Positions 42,863 to 51,475 of a stretch of 64,000 nucleotides of DNA are shown here, piece after piece (position 1 is the stretch's first letter; every line of letters begins with the position of its first letter). The stretch is from DASSUW01 sp963730535 (GTDB lineage Bacteria > Actinomycetota > Thermoleophilia > Solirubrobacterales > Solirubrobacteraceae). The stretch is taken from the NCBI GenBank assembly GCA_963730535.1, contig CAVSRU010000007.1:314838-378837 (forward strand), given 5' to 3'. Below the pieces are notes generated by a model. That model did no database searches and had not been told where the DNA came from. It saw only the letters and a program-made list of their open reading frames with translations. The position numbers and the translations under genes are program-made.

Positions 42863-42946
42863 TGCCCGGGGTGGGACTCGAACCCACACGCCCTCGCGGA
42901 CAATCGGGTTTAAGCCGATCGCGGCTGCCAGTTACGCCACCCGGGC
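42863..42946 (-). tRNA. tRNA-Leu (TAA)
   Basis: An 84-nt tRNA with acceptor stem GCCCGGG/CCCGGGC, anticodon TAA in CGGCTTAAACCCGAT, the long variable arm of class II tRNAs and a T-loop GGTTCGAGTCC. The 3' CCA is not encoded. It lies between the mce promoter region and the sigma-factor gene. Confidence 0.93.
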
Positions 42947-42973
42947 TCCCGTGGATCGTATCTGTGCGCCCGA

Positions 42974-43058
42974 AACATCAACTGCGGCATTGAAGGGTGC
43001 ACGGGAGGGTGCAGTTCCCCTCGCCTCCCTGACCGCGTTACCAGCCGCCGTTGACGTT
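42974..43058. repeat. intergenic palindromic element, copy 3 (short, degenerate)
   Basis: The right end (CCAGCCGCCGTTGACGTT, 43041-43058) matches the family end. CCTCCCTGACCGCGTTACCAG shows the usual flank interrupted, and a left remnant CATCAACTGCGG sits near 42976. No internal hairpin of note remains. It directly precedes the sigma-factor frame. Confidence 0.5.
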
Positions 43059-43060
43059 GC

Positions 43061-44593
43061 ATGCCTCCCGCTACCGCTCGCTACCCTGCGTTTCCTCGAA
43101 ACTTTCCCGACGCGCTGGAGTTTGCGCGGGCGGGACCCTTTGACGTGGAAGCTTCCGCTCTTCAGCACTCCGCCGGCCTTGCCGGGATCCACGGGCGCTC
43201 GCCGTTGCTGCGCCTGCAGTCCGACGAGCGCCTGATCGCGCTCGTGCGGCGCGGGAGCCCGCATGCGTTCGAGGCGCTCGTGGCCCGCTACCAGTCGCGG
43301 CTGCTCGCGTTCTGCCGCCATATGCTCAGCTCGAAGGAGGACGCCGAGGACGTGCTCCAGGAGGTGTTCGCGGCGGCGTTCAACGCGATCCTCGCCGACG
43401 AGCGGGAGATCAACGTCCGGCCGTGGCTGTACCGGATCGCTCGCAACCGTTCGCTGAACCACCTGCGCCGCGCACAGGCCGTGGGCGTCGACTCGATGGA
43501 CGTGCACTTCTCCGAGCACGGCCTCACGACGGCCGACAAGGTGCATCGTCGCGAGGAGTTCCGGCTGCTCATGGCCGACGTCCAGGACCTGCCGGAGACG
43601 CAGAAGACCGCGCTCCTGCTGCGCGAGATCGACGCGCTCTCCTACGAGCAGATCGCCGAGGCGATGGAGACCACCGTCCCGTCGGTCAAGTCGCTCCTCG
43701 TACGCGCGCGCGTGTCGCTGGCGGAGGCCGCCGAGGCCCGGCTGCTGACGTGCGAGGAGGTGCGCGACGAGCTCGGCCGCATCGCCGAGGGCCTGGCCGG
43801 CACGACCGCCCCGCTGCGCCGCCACCTGCGCACGTGCGAGCCGTGCTCCGCGTTCCGCAAGCACCTGCGGGCGACCAACCGGGCGCTCGCCGCCCTCTTC
43901 CCGGTGGCGCCGCTCCTGCTGCTCAAGAAGACGATCCTCGCCCACCTCGGGACCAGCGCCGCCGCGAGCGGCGGCACGGCCGCCGCCTCGGGCGGCGCGG
44001 CCGCCGCCGCCGGAGCCGCGGCGCAGGCGGGGATCGGCACGCTGGCGACGAAGACCGTGGCCGGGCTCGCCGCCGCGGCGATCGTCACCGCCGGGGCCGT
44101 CGAGGTCCAGCACGTCACGCGCAAGCCGAAGGCCAAGGCCGAGGTCGCCGTGGCCGCCGCGGCGCCCGCCGCCCCCGCTCCGCCGGCCGCCGCCGCCGCC
44201 GCGCCCGTGCTCGCGCCGGCGCGCGAGGCGCGCCCGCGCCGCACCGCGCCCAAGCTCCGCGTCGAGACGAAGCCGAAGGCGAAGGAGACCGCGGCCGCCA
44301 AGCCGGAGGCGACGCCGGTCGCGACGACCGGCGAGGAGCCGGGACTGACCGAGGAGCACGAGAGCGCCACGACCACGCTCCCGGGCGGCACCACCGGCAC
44401 CACGGCCCCCTCGGAGGGCGCGATCGCGCCCGAGCAGCCGAGCGGGCCGTACGCGCCCCCGGTCACCGTGCAGCCGTCGCCGACGCCCCAGCCGGCGGAG
44501 CCGACCCCGCCCACGCCGACGCCTGAGCCGACCCCGGCGCCCGAGCCCACGCCGGAGCCGACTCCCGAGCCGACGCCCGCGCCCGAGAGCTAG
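43061..44593 (+). CDS. ECF sigma factor fused to an anti-sigma-like zinc motif, hydrophobic segment and Pro/Thr/Glu tail
   Basis: A 510-residue protein. Sigma region 2 is at about 55-125 (AFEALVARYQSRLLAFCRHML...DVLQEVFAAAF, PWLYRIARNRSLNHLRR). Region 4 is at about 165-225 (LPETQKTALLLREIDALSYEQIAEAMETTVPSVKSLL). C231 followed by H255-x3-C259-x2-C262 matches the zinc anti-sigma signature. A hydrophobic stretch near 331-347, an Ala/Lys linker and a PTPEPTPAPEP-type tail follow. Sigma factor and its likely inhibitor are thus one chain, possibly membrane-tethered, as in some actinobacterial ECF groups. The start is uncertain: GTG 43145 would remove 28 unfamiliar residues. Confidence 0.82.
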   Translation: MPPATARYPAFPRNFPDALEFARAGPFDVEASALQHSAGLAGIHGRSPLLRLQSDERLIALVRRGSPHAFEALVARYQSRLLAFCRHMLSSKEDAEDVLQEVFAAAFNAILADEREINVRPWLYRIARNRSLNHLRRAQAVGVDSMDVHFSEHGLTTADKVHRREEFRLLMADVQDLPETQKTALLLREIDALSYEQIAEAMETTVPSVKSLLVRARVSLAEAAEARLLTCEEVRDELGRIAEGLAGTTAPLRRHLRTCEPCSAFRKHLRATNRALAALFPVAPLLLLKKTILAHLGTSAAASGGTAAASGGAAAAAGAAAQAGIGTLATKTVAGLAAAAIVTAGAVEVQHVTRKPKAKAEVAVAAAAPAAPAPPAAAAAAPVLAPAREARPRRTAPKLRVETKPKAKETAAAKPEATPVATTGEEPGLTEEHESATTTLPGGTTGTTAPSEGAIAPEQPSGPYAPPVTVQPSPTPQPAEPTPPTPTPEPTPAPEPTPEPTPEPTPAPES

Positions 44594-44625
44594 AACCGGC
44601 GCCTGGCCGTTAGGCTGGCGCGCCG

Positions 44626-44955
44626 ATGATCGAGTTCGACGACTTCCTCAAGGTCGACATGCGGGTGGGGCGGGTGCTCGCCGTCGAGGACTTCCCCGAG
44701 GCACGCAAGCCCGCCTGGAAGCTGACGATCGACTTCGGCGACGAGATCGGGACCAAGCGCTCGTCGGCGCAGATCACCAACTACGCACGCGAGGAGCTCG
44801 AGGGCCGGCTCGTCGTCGCCGTCGTCAACTTCCCGCCGCGCCAGATCGGCCCGACGCGCTCCGAGGTCCTGTGCCTCGGCGCCTCCGACGAGGAGGGCCG
44901 GATCATCCTCCTGGCGCCCGACGTCGAGGTCCCGCTCGGCGCCCGCATCCACTAG
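44626..44955 (+). CDS. csaA: tRNA-binding/chaperone protein CsaA
   Basis: A 109-residue, single OB-fold protein. FDDFLKVDMRVGRVLAVEDFPEARKPAWKLTIDFG opens the EMAP/CsaA tRNA-binding domain. KRSSAQITNYAREELEGRLVVAVVNFPPRQIGPTRSEVLCLG is near-diagnostic for CsaA, which acts as a dimer and has been linked to tRNA binding and protein export. Length fits the family (about 110). A TAGGCT hexamer nine bases before ATG suggests a leaderless transcript. Confidence 0.92.
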   Translation: MIEFDDFLKVDMRVGRVLAVEDFPEARKPAWKLTIDFGDEIGTKRSSAQITNYAREELEGRLVVAVVNFPPRQIGPTRSEVLCLGASDEEGRIILLAPDVEVPLGARIH

Positions 44956-44966
44956 CGAGCCTATGC

Positions 44967-45455
44967 CTACGGGCCCGGCTCGACGCCGGTGACGAGCAGC
45001 GCCTGGCCTGCGTCGCCGAAGTCGATCGGGTAGCGCCCGGGACGGCGGCCGTCGAGGTCCATGCGCGCCGTGCGGCCCGCGCCGACCTCGAGCGGCGGCG
45101 CACCCTCGAGGCGCACGACGAACGGCTCGGCGAGGTAGCTGTCGACGATCAGCTCGAGTGCCAGGAACGCCGGGACCGATACCTGCGGCGGGCTGATGCC
45201 CTTGGGCGTCACCCGGAAGCGCACCCGCACCCGCGCCTCCTCTTCGTCGCCCGCCCCGCCCGGCTGCTCCTCCGGCCCCGGCGTCTTCGTCCGCTCCGGC
45301 GTGGCGGTCTCGGTCGCGGTCGCGGTGGCGGTCGGCGTGGCGGTCGTTGTCTCGGTGACGACGGGGTCCGGGGTCGGGGACTGGGTGGTCTCCTCGGCGT
45401 CGTCGGACCCACAGCCCGCCAGGACGACGAGCGCCACCACGAGCAGCCGGCGCAT
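44967..45455 (-). CDS. lipoprotein with Thr/Pro-rich linker
   Basis: A 162-residue protein with a signal peptide and lipobox-like VLAGC at residues 11-15, followed by a Thr/Pro/Glu-rich spacer (TETTTATPTATATATETAT). The C-terminal domain (VRFRVTPKGISPPQVSVPAFLALELIVDSYLAEPFVVRLEG) has the beta pattern of a cupredoxin-like fold without the copper ligands. Its ATG overlaps the stop of the Lrp-like gene (ATGA). Function unknown. Confidence 0.7.
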   Translation of the reverse strand: MRRLLVVALVVLAGCGSDDAEETTQSPTPDPVVTETTTATPTATATATETATPERTKTPGPEEQPGGAGDEEEARVRVRFRVTPKGISPPQVSVPAFLALELIVDSYLAEPFVVRLEGAPPLEVGAGRTARMDLDGRRPGRYPIDFGDAGQALLVTGVEPGP

Positions 45456-45730
45456 CACGTGCCGATGGAGAACAGCGCCTCGAGGTCGTGCTGCGAGAAG
45501 ACCTCGAAGGCGACCATCGTGTGCGTCCGCTCGATCCCCTCCAGCCGCGCGAAGCGATGGGTCACCACCTCGGCCACCTCCTGCGGATCTCGCACGCGCA
45601 GCATGGCGACGAAGTCCCACTCGCCGGTGACCGAGTACGCCTCGGCCACGCCCTCCACATCGGCCAGCTGGCCGCCGAGCCGCTCGATCGCCGAGCGCTC
45701 GGCCTCGATGAGCACGATCGCGTGAGTCAC
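45455..45730 (-). CDS. solo Lrp/AsnC ligand-binding (RAM) domain protein
   Basis: A 91-residue protein consisting only of the alpha-beta effector domain of Lrp/AsnC regulators (AIVLIEAERSAIERLGGQLADVEGVAEAYSVTGEWDFVAMLRV). There is no helix-turn-helix. Such stand-alone RAM proteins form oligomers that sense amino acids or modulate full-length Lrp proteins. It is flanked by 4-base overlaps with the lipoprotein and the UPF0173 gene, so it belongs to one operon. Confidence 0.85.
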   Translation of the reverse strand: MTHAIVLIEAERSAIERLGGQLADVEGVAEAYSVTGEWDFVAMLRVRDPQEVAEVVTHRFARLEGIERTHTMVAFEVFSQHDLEALFSIGT

Positions 45731-46413
45731 TTGACCTTGTGGGTCCCGCCGGGCTCGACGATGACGACCTCCGAGAAGCCGGCGTTCTGGACGTCGGACT
45801 TGAAGGCCTCTGCGTCGGTCTCGATCGGCGGGAACGTGTTGTAGTGGCAGGGGATCACCTGCTGGGGCTCGATGAACCCCACCGCGGTCACCGCGTCGTA
45901 GCGGTCCATCGTGTAATGGCCGCCGATCGGCACGAGCGCGAGGTCGACCTTGTCACCGCGCCGCGCGATCAGCTGGAGGTCGCTGAACAGGCAGGTGTCG
46001 CCCAGGTGGTAGACGAGCCGGTCGCCGATGTGGATCAGCAGGCCGGCGGGGGTGTGCGGCGTGCCGCTCGGCGTGACCGCGGTGTGCCAGGCAGGGACGA
46101 GCTTGACCCAGCCCCAGTCGAACTTCACCGTGCCGCCGAGGTTGGGATCGAACACCTCGACGCCCTGCCCGCTGATCTCGTTGGCCAGCTCGAGGATGGC
46201 CACCACCGGCGCGTTCGTGCGCTTGGCGATGTCGACCGTGTCGCCCAGGTGGTCGCCGTGACCGTGGGTGAGCAGGATCACGTCGGGCTCGACCTCGTCG
46301 GCGGACACGGCCGCCTTCGGGTTGCCCGTCAGGAAGGGGTCGACGAGCACCGTCGCGCCGCCGGCCTTGAGCTCGAAGCACGAGTGCCCCAGGTATCGAA
46401 CGTCCACGGCCAT
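45727..46413 (-). CDS. UPF0173 metal-dependent hydrolase (metallo-beta-lactamase fold)
   Basis: A 228-residue protein from ATG 46413 (MAVDVRYLGHSCFELKAGG). The metal site HGHGDH (in LLTHGHGDHLGD), the later histidine in AWHTAV, the GDT aspartate (YHLGDTCLFSD) and IPCHYNTFPPIETD are all present, as in YtkL-type UPF0173 proteins. The ATG overlaps the upstream gene stop. The substrate of this family is not established. Confidence 0.9.
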   Translation of the reverse strand: MAVDVRYLGHSCFELKAGGATVLVDPFLTGNPKAAVSADEVEPDVILLTHGHGDHLGDTVDIAKRTNAPVVAILELANEISGQGVEVFDPNLGGTVKFDWGWVKLVPAWHTAVTPSGTPHTPAGLLIHIGDRLVYHLGDTCLFSDLQLIARRGDKVDLALVPIGGHYTMDRYDAVTAVGFIEPQQVIPCHYNTFPPIETDAEAFKSDVQNAGFSEVVIVEPGGTHKVK

Positions 46414-46733
46414 CAGGAGTCTCCTCTCGTCAACATCTGCGCCAGCTCGTACCCGACGGCGACGCCGATCAGCATGCTGACCCGCGTCTCCTCCGCCACG
46501 AGCGTCCGCACGGCGGCGACCCGCTCGTCGGGATCGGCCCGCCCGGCGGCCTTGAGCACCTCGGCCTGGTGGGCGGAGCCGTACCAGTCGGCCGCCTCGA
46601 GAGCCTGGTCGAGGATCCGCTGGAGCTGCGGAGCCTTGGTCTGGACGAGCCGCTGCGCCTCCTCGAGGCGCTGCGGGTCGCTCAGCGCTTCGATCGCAGC
46701 GTCGATCTCGGCGTCGGAGTGGCGCTCGGGCAC
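46413..46733 (-). CDS. conserved-looking helical protein of unknown function
   Basis: A 106-residue, mostly helical, acidic protein (DAEIDAAIEALSDPQRLEEAQRLVQTKAPQLQRILDQALEAADW) with a weakly hydrophobic C-terminal helix (SMLIGVAVGYELAQML). It heads the four-gene run with the UPF0173, RAM-domain and lipoprotein genes, and is divergent from selD across 21 bp. No family recognised. Confidence 0.65.
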   Translation of the reverse strand: MPERHSDAEIDAAIEALSDPQRLEEAQRLVQTKAPQLQRILDQALEAADWYGSAHQAEVLKAAGRADPDERVAAVRTLVAEETRVSMLIGVAVGYELAQMLTRGDS

Positions 46734-46754
46734 GGACGGCCATCATAGGAGCCG

Positions 46755-47765
46755 ATGTCCGTGCCCCTGACCTCCCTGTCGCACGGCGCCGGATGCGGGT
46801 GCAAGCTGTCCGCCGCCGCGCTGCGGCCGATCGTCGCCTCGCTCCCCCGGCCGGTCGACCCCCGCGTGCTGGTGGCGGCCGACACGGCGGACGACGCCGG
46901 CGTCGTGCAGCTCACCGACGACCTGGCGATCGTCCAGACCGCGGACTTCTTCACGCCGATCGTCGACGACCCGTACGCGTTCGGGCGGATCGCCGCCACC
47001 AACGCGCTGTCCGACATCTACGCGATGGGCGCTACGCCGGTGGCGGCGCTCAACCTGGTCGCATACCCGCTCGAGACGCTCGGCCCGGACCTGCTGCGCG
47101 AGATCCTGCGCGGGGGCGGCGACGCGGCCGCCGCGGCCGGGGCGGCCGTCGTCGGCGGCCACTCGATCGACGACCCGGAGCCCAAGTACGGCATGGCGGT
47201 GACCGGGATCGTGGCCCCCGGCGACGTGCTCACGAACGCCGGCGGGCGGGCCGGCGACGCGCTCGTGCTGACCAAGCCGCTGGGAGCCGGCGCGGTGGCC
47301 ACGGCGATCAAGCGCGGCCTCGCCGCCCCGGACCTCGTGGCGCGGGCGATCGAGGTCATGACCACGCTCAACGACCGCGCCGCGGTGCAGGCCCGCGCCG
47401 CCGGCGCCCACGCGCTCACCGACGTGACCGGCTTCGGCCTGCTCGGGCACGTGCACGAGCTGGCCGAGGCGAGCGGCCTGGCGGCCGAGATCGACGCCGC
47501 GGCCGTCCCCGCGCTCGACGGCGTGCTCGAGCTGCTGGAGACCGACGCGGCGGTGGCCGGGGGCTCGCGGCGCAACCGGGCCGACGCTGAGAGCTTCACG
47601 CGCTTCGACGACGCGGTGCCCGAGCCGCGCCGGCGGCTGCTGTGCGATGCCATGACGTCGGGTGGCTTGCTCGCGGCCGTGCCCGCCGGGCGGGCGGCGG
47701 AGATCGACGGCGTGCTCGTCGGGCGCCTGGTGGCGGGTGTCGCAGGGACGATCGTGGTCGTTTGA
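46755..47765 (+). CDS. selD: selenide, water dikinase
   Basis: Makes selenophosphate from selenide and ATP for selenoproteins or selenouridine tRNA. The 336-residue protein has the catalytic GAGCGCK at residues 11-17: Cys14 (not selenocysteine) and Lys17. It also has the ATP/Mg aspartates in QTADFFTPIVDDPYAFGRIAATNALSDIYAMG and the AIRS-type LTDVTGFGLLGH. All key residues are present. No selA, selB, selC or mnmH lies in the window, so its user is elsewhere in the genome. Confidence 0.94.
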   Translation: MSVPLTSLSHGAGCGCKLSAAALRPIVASLPRPVDPRVLVAADTADDAGVVQLTDDLAIVQTADFFTPIVDDPYAFGRIAATNALSDIYAMGATPVAALNLVAYPLETLGPDLLREILRGGGDAAAAAGAAVVGGHSIDDPEPKYGMAVTGIVAPGDVLTNAGGRAGDALVLTKPLGAGAVATAIKRGLAAPDLVARAIEVMTTLNDRAAVQARAAGAHALTDVTGFGLLGHVHELAEASGLAAEIDAAAVPALDGVLELLETDAAVAGGSRRNRADAESFTRFDDAVPEPRRRLLCDAMTSGGLLAAVPAGRAAEIDGVLVGRLVAGVAGTIVVV

Positions 47766-47980
47766 CGAACGTCAACACCGGCTGGGTAGGGAGGTGGAGG
47801 GGCCGGCGTCGGCGGCGATGGCGCGAACTGCGTCGAGTTAGCCCCGGTTTCCGGGGCTAACTCGACACGGTTCGCCGAACTATCCCCGATTAGCCGCGGA
47901 AACCGCGGCTAATCCGGGATAGTTCGCGCAGCGGCTGGCTCCCTCGCTTCCCTACCCAGCGCAGTTGCCGTTGCCGTTCG
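47766..47980. repeat. intergenic palindromic element, copy 4 (best preserved)
   Basis: The left end GAACGTCAACACCGGCTGGG (from 47767) and the inverted right end (to about 47980) enclose two near-perfect hairpins. The first has a 16-bp stem with a TTT loop (47832-47847 with 47851-47866). The second has a 24-bp stem with one mismatch and an AAA loop (47876-47899 with 47903-47926). It lies between the convergent ends of selD and the rhomboid-like gene, the same setting as copy 1. Confidence 0.8.
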
Positions 47981-47994
47981 GCGGCGGAGGCGAG

Positions 47995-48756
<762 letters not shown>

Positions 48757-48775
48757 GGACCTCCGATTCTAGGGG

Positions 48776-49882
48776 CTAGGGAATGCTGGCCTGCACGATT
48801 TCTCGGACGACCTCGGCGTAGTCGTGGTTCGCCCCGTAGACCACCCGCTGGCGGTGCGCGCCGTTGCCGCCGGTGAGGATGTCCTCGAGCGCCTCCAGCT
48901 CGCCGGCGGAGCCGAGGTCCTGGGCGTGCTCCTTGAGGCGGTCGTACAGCCGCCGGGCCAGCTCCTTGGCGGGGACGAGCCGTCGCTCCGGGAGGTCGAC
49001 GAGCTCGCCGTCCATGCCATGGCGCGCGGCCAGCCACTTGTTCTCGTCGAGCATCTCGTACGGGTAGCGGCCGAGCTGGGCGCCGGACTCGTAGTGCTCG
49101 GCGAGCTCCTTGACCATCGCCTGGATGAGAGCGGCGAGGGCCAGCGTGTGCTCCACCCGCGTCTGGGCGTCCATCGCCCGGATCTCCACCGTGCCGAAGT
49201 TCGGATGGGGGCGGACGTCGTACCAGAGGTACGTGTAGTCCTCGATCACGCCCGAATCGATCATGAAGCCGATACGGCGCTCGTAATCCTTCCAGCCGTC
49301 GTAGTAGGGCGGGATGCCGACCCGCGGGAACGCCCGGAACACCGGCATGCGGGTGGAGGCGAAGCCGGTGTCGTCGGCCCGCCAGAACGGCGAGTTGGCG
49401 CCGAGCGCGAGCAGGATCGGCACGTGCACACGCATCCCGTTGGCGACGTGGATCGCCTTGTCCGCATCGTCGAGCCCGACGTGCACGTGCAGGCCGTAGA
49501 TGATCTCCTGCCGCGCGACGAAGCGCAGCGCCTCGATCAGCTCGCGGTACCGCGGCCGGGAGGACACCCGCTGGTCCTCCCACAGCGCGAACGGGTGGGT
49601 GCCGGAAGAGCCGATCAGCTTGCCGCGCCGGTCGGCCGCCTCGGCGACCGAGCGGCGCAGCGCGCGCAGCTGCTCACCCGCGGCCCGGGTGTCGGGGTGC
49701 GGGTCGGTGGCGATCTCGAGCACCGGTTCGAGCAGCTCGGGCTTGACGTGGTCGTCCTCGCCCCCGTGCTCTTCGAGCACCTCGTCGATCGCGTTGGCCA
49801 GCGCCAGCGACCCGGATTCGAGGATCATCAGCTCCTCCTCGATCCCGATGGTGTAGCTGGGGCCGGTGAACTTCGGCTCCAT
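48776..49882 (-). CDS. carboxylate-amine ligase, YbdK-type glutamate-cysteine ligase 2
   Basis: ATP-dependent ligase joining glutamate to an amine or cysteine; 368 residues, the usual YbdK length. YTIGIEEELMIL opens the ATP-grasp-like GCS2 domain. IGSSGTHPFALWEDQ, IYGLHVHVGLDDADKAIHVANGM, GFMIDSGVIEDYTYLWYDVRPHPNFGTVEIRAMD and a YGANHDYAEVVREI ending are conserved. The biological product in actinobacteria is uncertain; ergothioneine EgtA belongs to another branch. Confidence 0.9.
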   Translation of the reverse strand: MEPKFTGPSYTIGIEEELMILESGSLALANAIDEVLEEHGGEDDHVKPELLEPVLEIATDPHPDTRAAGEQLRALRRSVAEAADRRGKLIGSSGTHPFALWEDQRVSSRPRYRELIEALRFVARQEIIYGLHVHVGLDDADKAIHVANGMRVHVPILLALGANSPFWRADDTGFASTRMPVFRAFPRVGIPPYYDGWKDYERRIGFMIDSGVIEDYTYLWYDVRPHPNFGTVEIRAMDAQTRVEHTLALAALIQAMVKELAEHYESGAQLGRYPYEMLDENKWLAARHGMDGELVDLPERRLVPAKELARRLYDRLKEHAQDLGSAGELEALEDILTGGNGAHRQRVVYGANHDYAEVVREIVQASIP

Positions 49883-49944
49883 CGGCCGCGTAGAGTAGGG
49901 ACCGAGCAGGCGACACGACGTTCGACACAGGGGTTGGCAGCACG

Positions 49945-50880
49945 ATGGCGACGCTCGGCTACGACAGGAAGCTCTACATCCTGGCCTTCGATCACCGGGG
50001 GTCGTTCCAGAAGAAGATGTTCGGGATCGAGGGCGATCCCACTCCGGAGGAGACGGAGACCATCACCGACGCGAAGCGCCTCGTGTACGAGGGCATGGAG
50101 CAGGCCGTCGAGCGAGGAGTCGACGCCGAGGCGGCGGGCGTGCTGGTCGACGAGCAGTTCGGCGGCGACATCCCGAAGCTCGCGCACGAGCACGGCCTAA
50201 CGCTCTCGATGCCGGTCGAGAAGTCCGGCCAGGACGAGTTCGACTTCGAGTACGGCGATGAGTTCGGCGATCACATCGAGCGCTTCGACCCGCGCTTCTC
50301 CAAGGTCCTCGTCCGCTACAACCCGGAGGGCGACGAGGAGACCAACAAGGGCCAGCTCGAGCGGCTCAAGCGGCTCGCGGACTGGCTGCACGACCACGAC
50401 CGCAAGTTCCTCTTCGAGCTGCTGGTTCCCGCCGAGCCCGCCCAGCTCGAGTCCGTGGGCGGCGACACCGACCGCTACGACGCCGAGCTGCGGCCGGAGC
50501 TCATGCGCCGCGCGATCGAGGAGATCCAGGACGCCGGCGTCGAGGTCGACGTGTGGAAGATCGAGGGCGTCGACCGGCAGGAGGACGCCCAGATGCTGGT
50601 CGACCAGACGCGCAAGGGCGAGGGCCGCGAGAACGTCGTCTCCGTGCTGCTCGGCCGCGGCGCCAGCGACGAGAAGGTCGACCACTGGCTGCGCCAGGCC
50701 GCGCCCGTCGAGGGCATGGTCGGCTTCGCCATCGGGCGCTCGATCTGGTGGGACGCGCTGCGCGGCTTCCTCGACGGCAGCCTCGACCGCGGGAAGGCCT
50801 CCACGCAGATCGCCGACAACTACCTGCGCTTCATCCAGGTCTATGACGACGCCGAGACGGGCGCGCTATCGTCGCGGTGA
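49945..50880 (+). CDS. DUF2090 / IolC-C-terminal-like aldolase-fold protein
   Basis: A 311-residue protein opening with KLYILAFDHRGSFQKKMFG, the start of the DUF2090 domain that forms the aldolase-like C-terminal half of some IolC proteins. Further landmarks are YEGMEQAVERGV...LVDEQFGGDIPK, SMPVEKSGQDEFDFEYGDEF, KVLVRYNPEGDEETNK, LFELLVPAEPAQL, VWKIEGVDRQEDA and GFAIGRSIWWDALRGFLDG. A Lys in KIEG could be the Schiff-base residue. Substrate unknown; no inositol genes are nearby. The next small membrane gene follows by 3 bases. Confidence 0.85.
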   Translation: MATLGYDRKLYILAFDHRGSFQKKMFGIEGDPTPEETETITDAKRLVYEGMEQAVERGVDAEAAGVLVDEQFGGDIPKLAHEHGLTLSMPVEKSGQDEFDFEYGDEFGDHIERFDPRFSKVLVRYNPEGDEETNKGQLERLKRLADWLHDHDRKFLFELLVPAEPAQLESVGGDTDRYDAELRPELMRRAIEEIQDAGVEVDVWKIEGVDRQEDAQMLVDQTRKGEGRENVVSVLLGRGASDEKVDHWLRQAAPVEGMVGFAIGRSIWWDALRGFLDGSLDRGKASTQIADNYLRFIQVYDDAETGALSSR

Positions 50881-50883
50881 CCC

Positions 50884-51123
50884 ATGCGGATGCGGCAGAG
50901 CATCGCCGAGATCGAAGAGGCGTTCTTCGAGGAGATCGAAGAGGACCGGGAGCGCCGTGAGCGCCTGGTCCGCCACGCGCGCCAGCGCGAGGCACGCCGC
51001 CGGGCGGATCGCACCCACCGTCAGGGGTCGCTGCGCTTCGCCCTCGTTCTGCTGACCCTCGTCGCCACCGCGGTCATCGTCACGATCGCGATGTTCCAGA
51101 CGCTGTACTACGTGATCGGCTAA
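50884..51123 (+). CDS. small C-terminally anchored membrane protein
   Basis: A 79-residue protein with a highly charged N-terminal helix (IEEAFFEEIEEDRERRERLVRHARQREARRRAD) and one C-terminal membrane segment (FALVLLTLVATAVIVTIAMF). It follows the DUF2090 gene by 3 bases and overlaps the convergent csrA end by 4. The layout suggests a tail-anchored scaffold. No family recognised. Confidence 0.7.
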   Translation: MRMRQSIAEIEEAFFEEIEEDRERRERLVRHARQREARRRADRTHRQGSLRFALVLLTLVATAVIVTIAMFQTLYYVIG

Positions 51124-51356
51124 CCCGGGCGGCTGGACAGCCGCTTGAGCGCACTATCGACCTCGGCACGAGCCGACGCGCCCGCCGCGACGTTCTCCTG
51201 CTGGATCTCGAGATAGACCTCTTTGCGGAACACGGGGATGTCGCGCGGGGCCTGAATCCCGATGCGAACCTTCTCCCCCATGATCGACAGAACAGACACC
51301 TCGATGTCGTCCCCGATCATGATCGACTGATTGGACTTGCGTGTCAGTACCAGCAT
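51120..51356 (-). CDS. csrA: carbon storage regulator CsrA
   Basis: RNA-binding translational regulator that targets GGA motifs near ribosome binding sites. The 78-residue protein is a textbook CsrA: MLVLTRKSNQSIMIGDDIEVSVLSI, then GEKVRIGIQAPRDIPVFRKEVYLEIQQEN. Arg44-type and Leu4/Arg6 RNA contacts are present. The C-terminal extension (VAAGASARAEVDSALKRLSS) is longer than in E. coli. GGGAGG lies seven bases before ATG 51356. No flagellar, FliW or CsrB-like RNA gene is nearby, so partners and targets are unknown. Confidence 0.95.
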   Translation of the reverse strand: MLVLTRKSNQSIMIGDDIEVSVLSIMGEKVRIGIQAPRDIPVFRKEVYLEIQQENVAAGASARAEVDSALKRLSSRPG

Positions 51357-51475
51357 GATGCCGCCTCCCTGGCGGTTGCTGAGGCTGGGGCGAGATTAGT
51401 GCTCATTCGGCGTCTGTCGTATAGGGCCTGCACCCGAAGCCCCCGACCCCTCTTGCGCTAGCCTACCGGCCTCTC

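Noticed and set aside
42779..42889. Longer N-terminus for the first Mce protein
   Set aside because: The extension reads through the tRNA-Leu gene and has no family resemblance; it is a chance open frame.
46787..46806. Selenocysteine in SelD
   Set aside because: The catalytic position is an ordinary cysteine codon (GCGCK), with no in-frame TGA.
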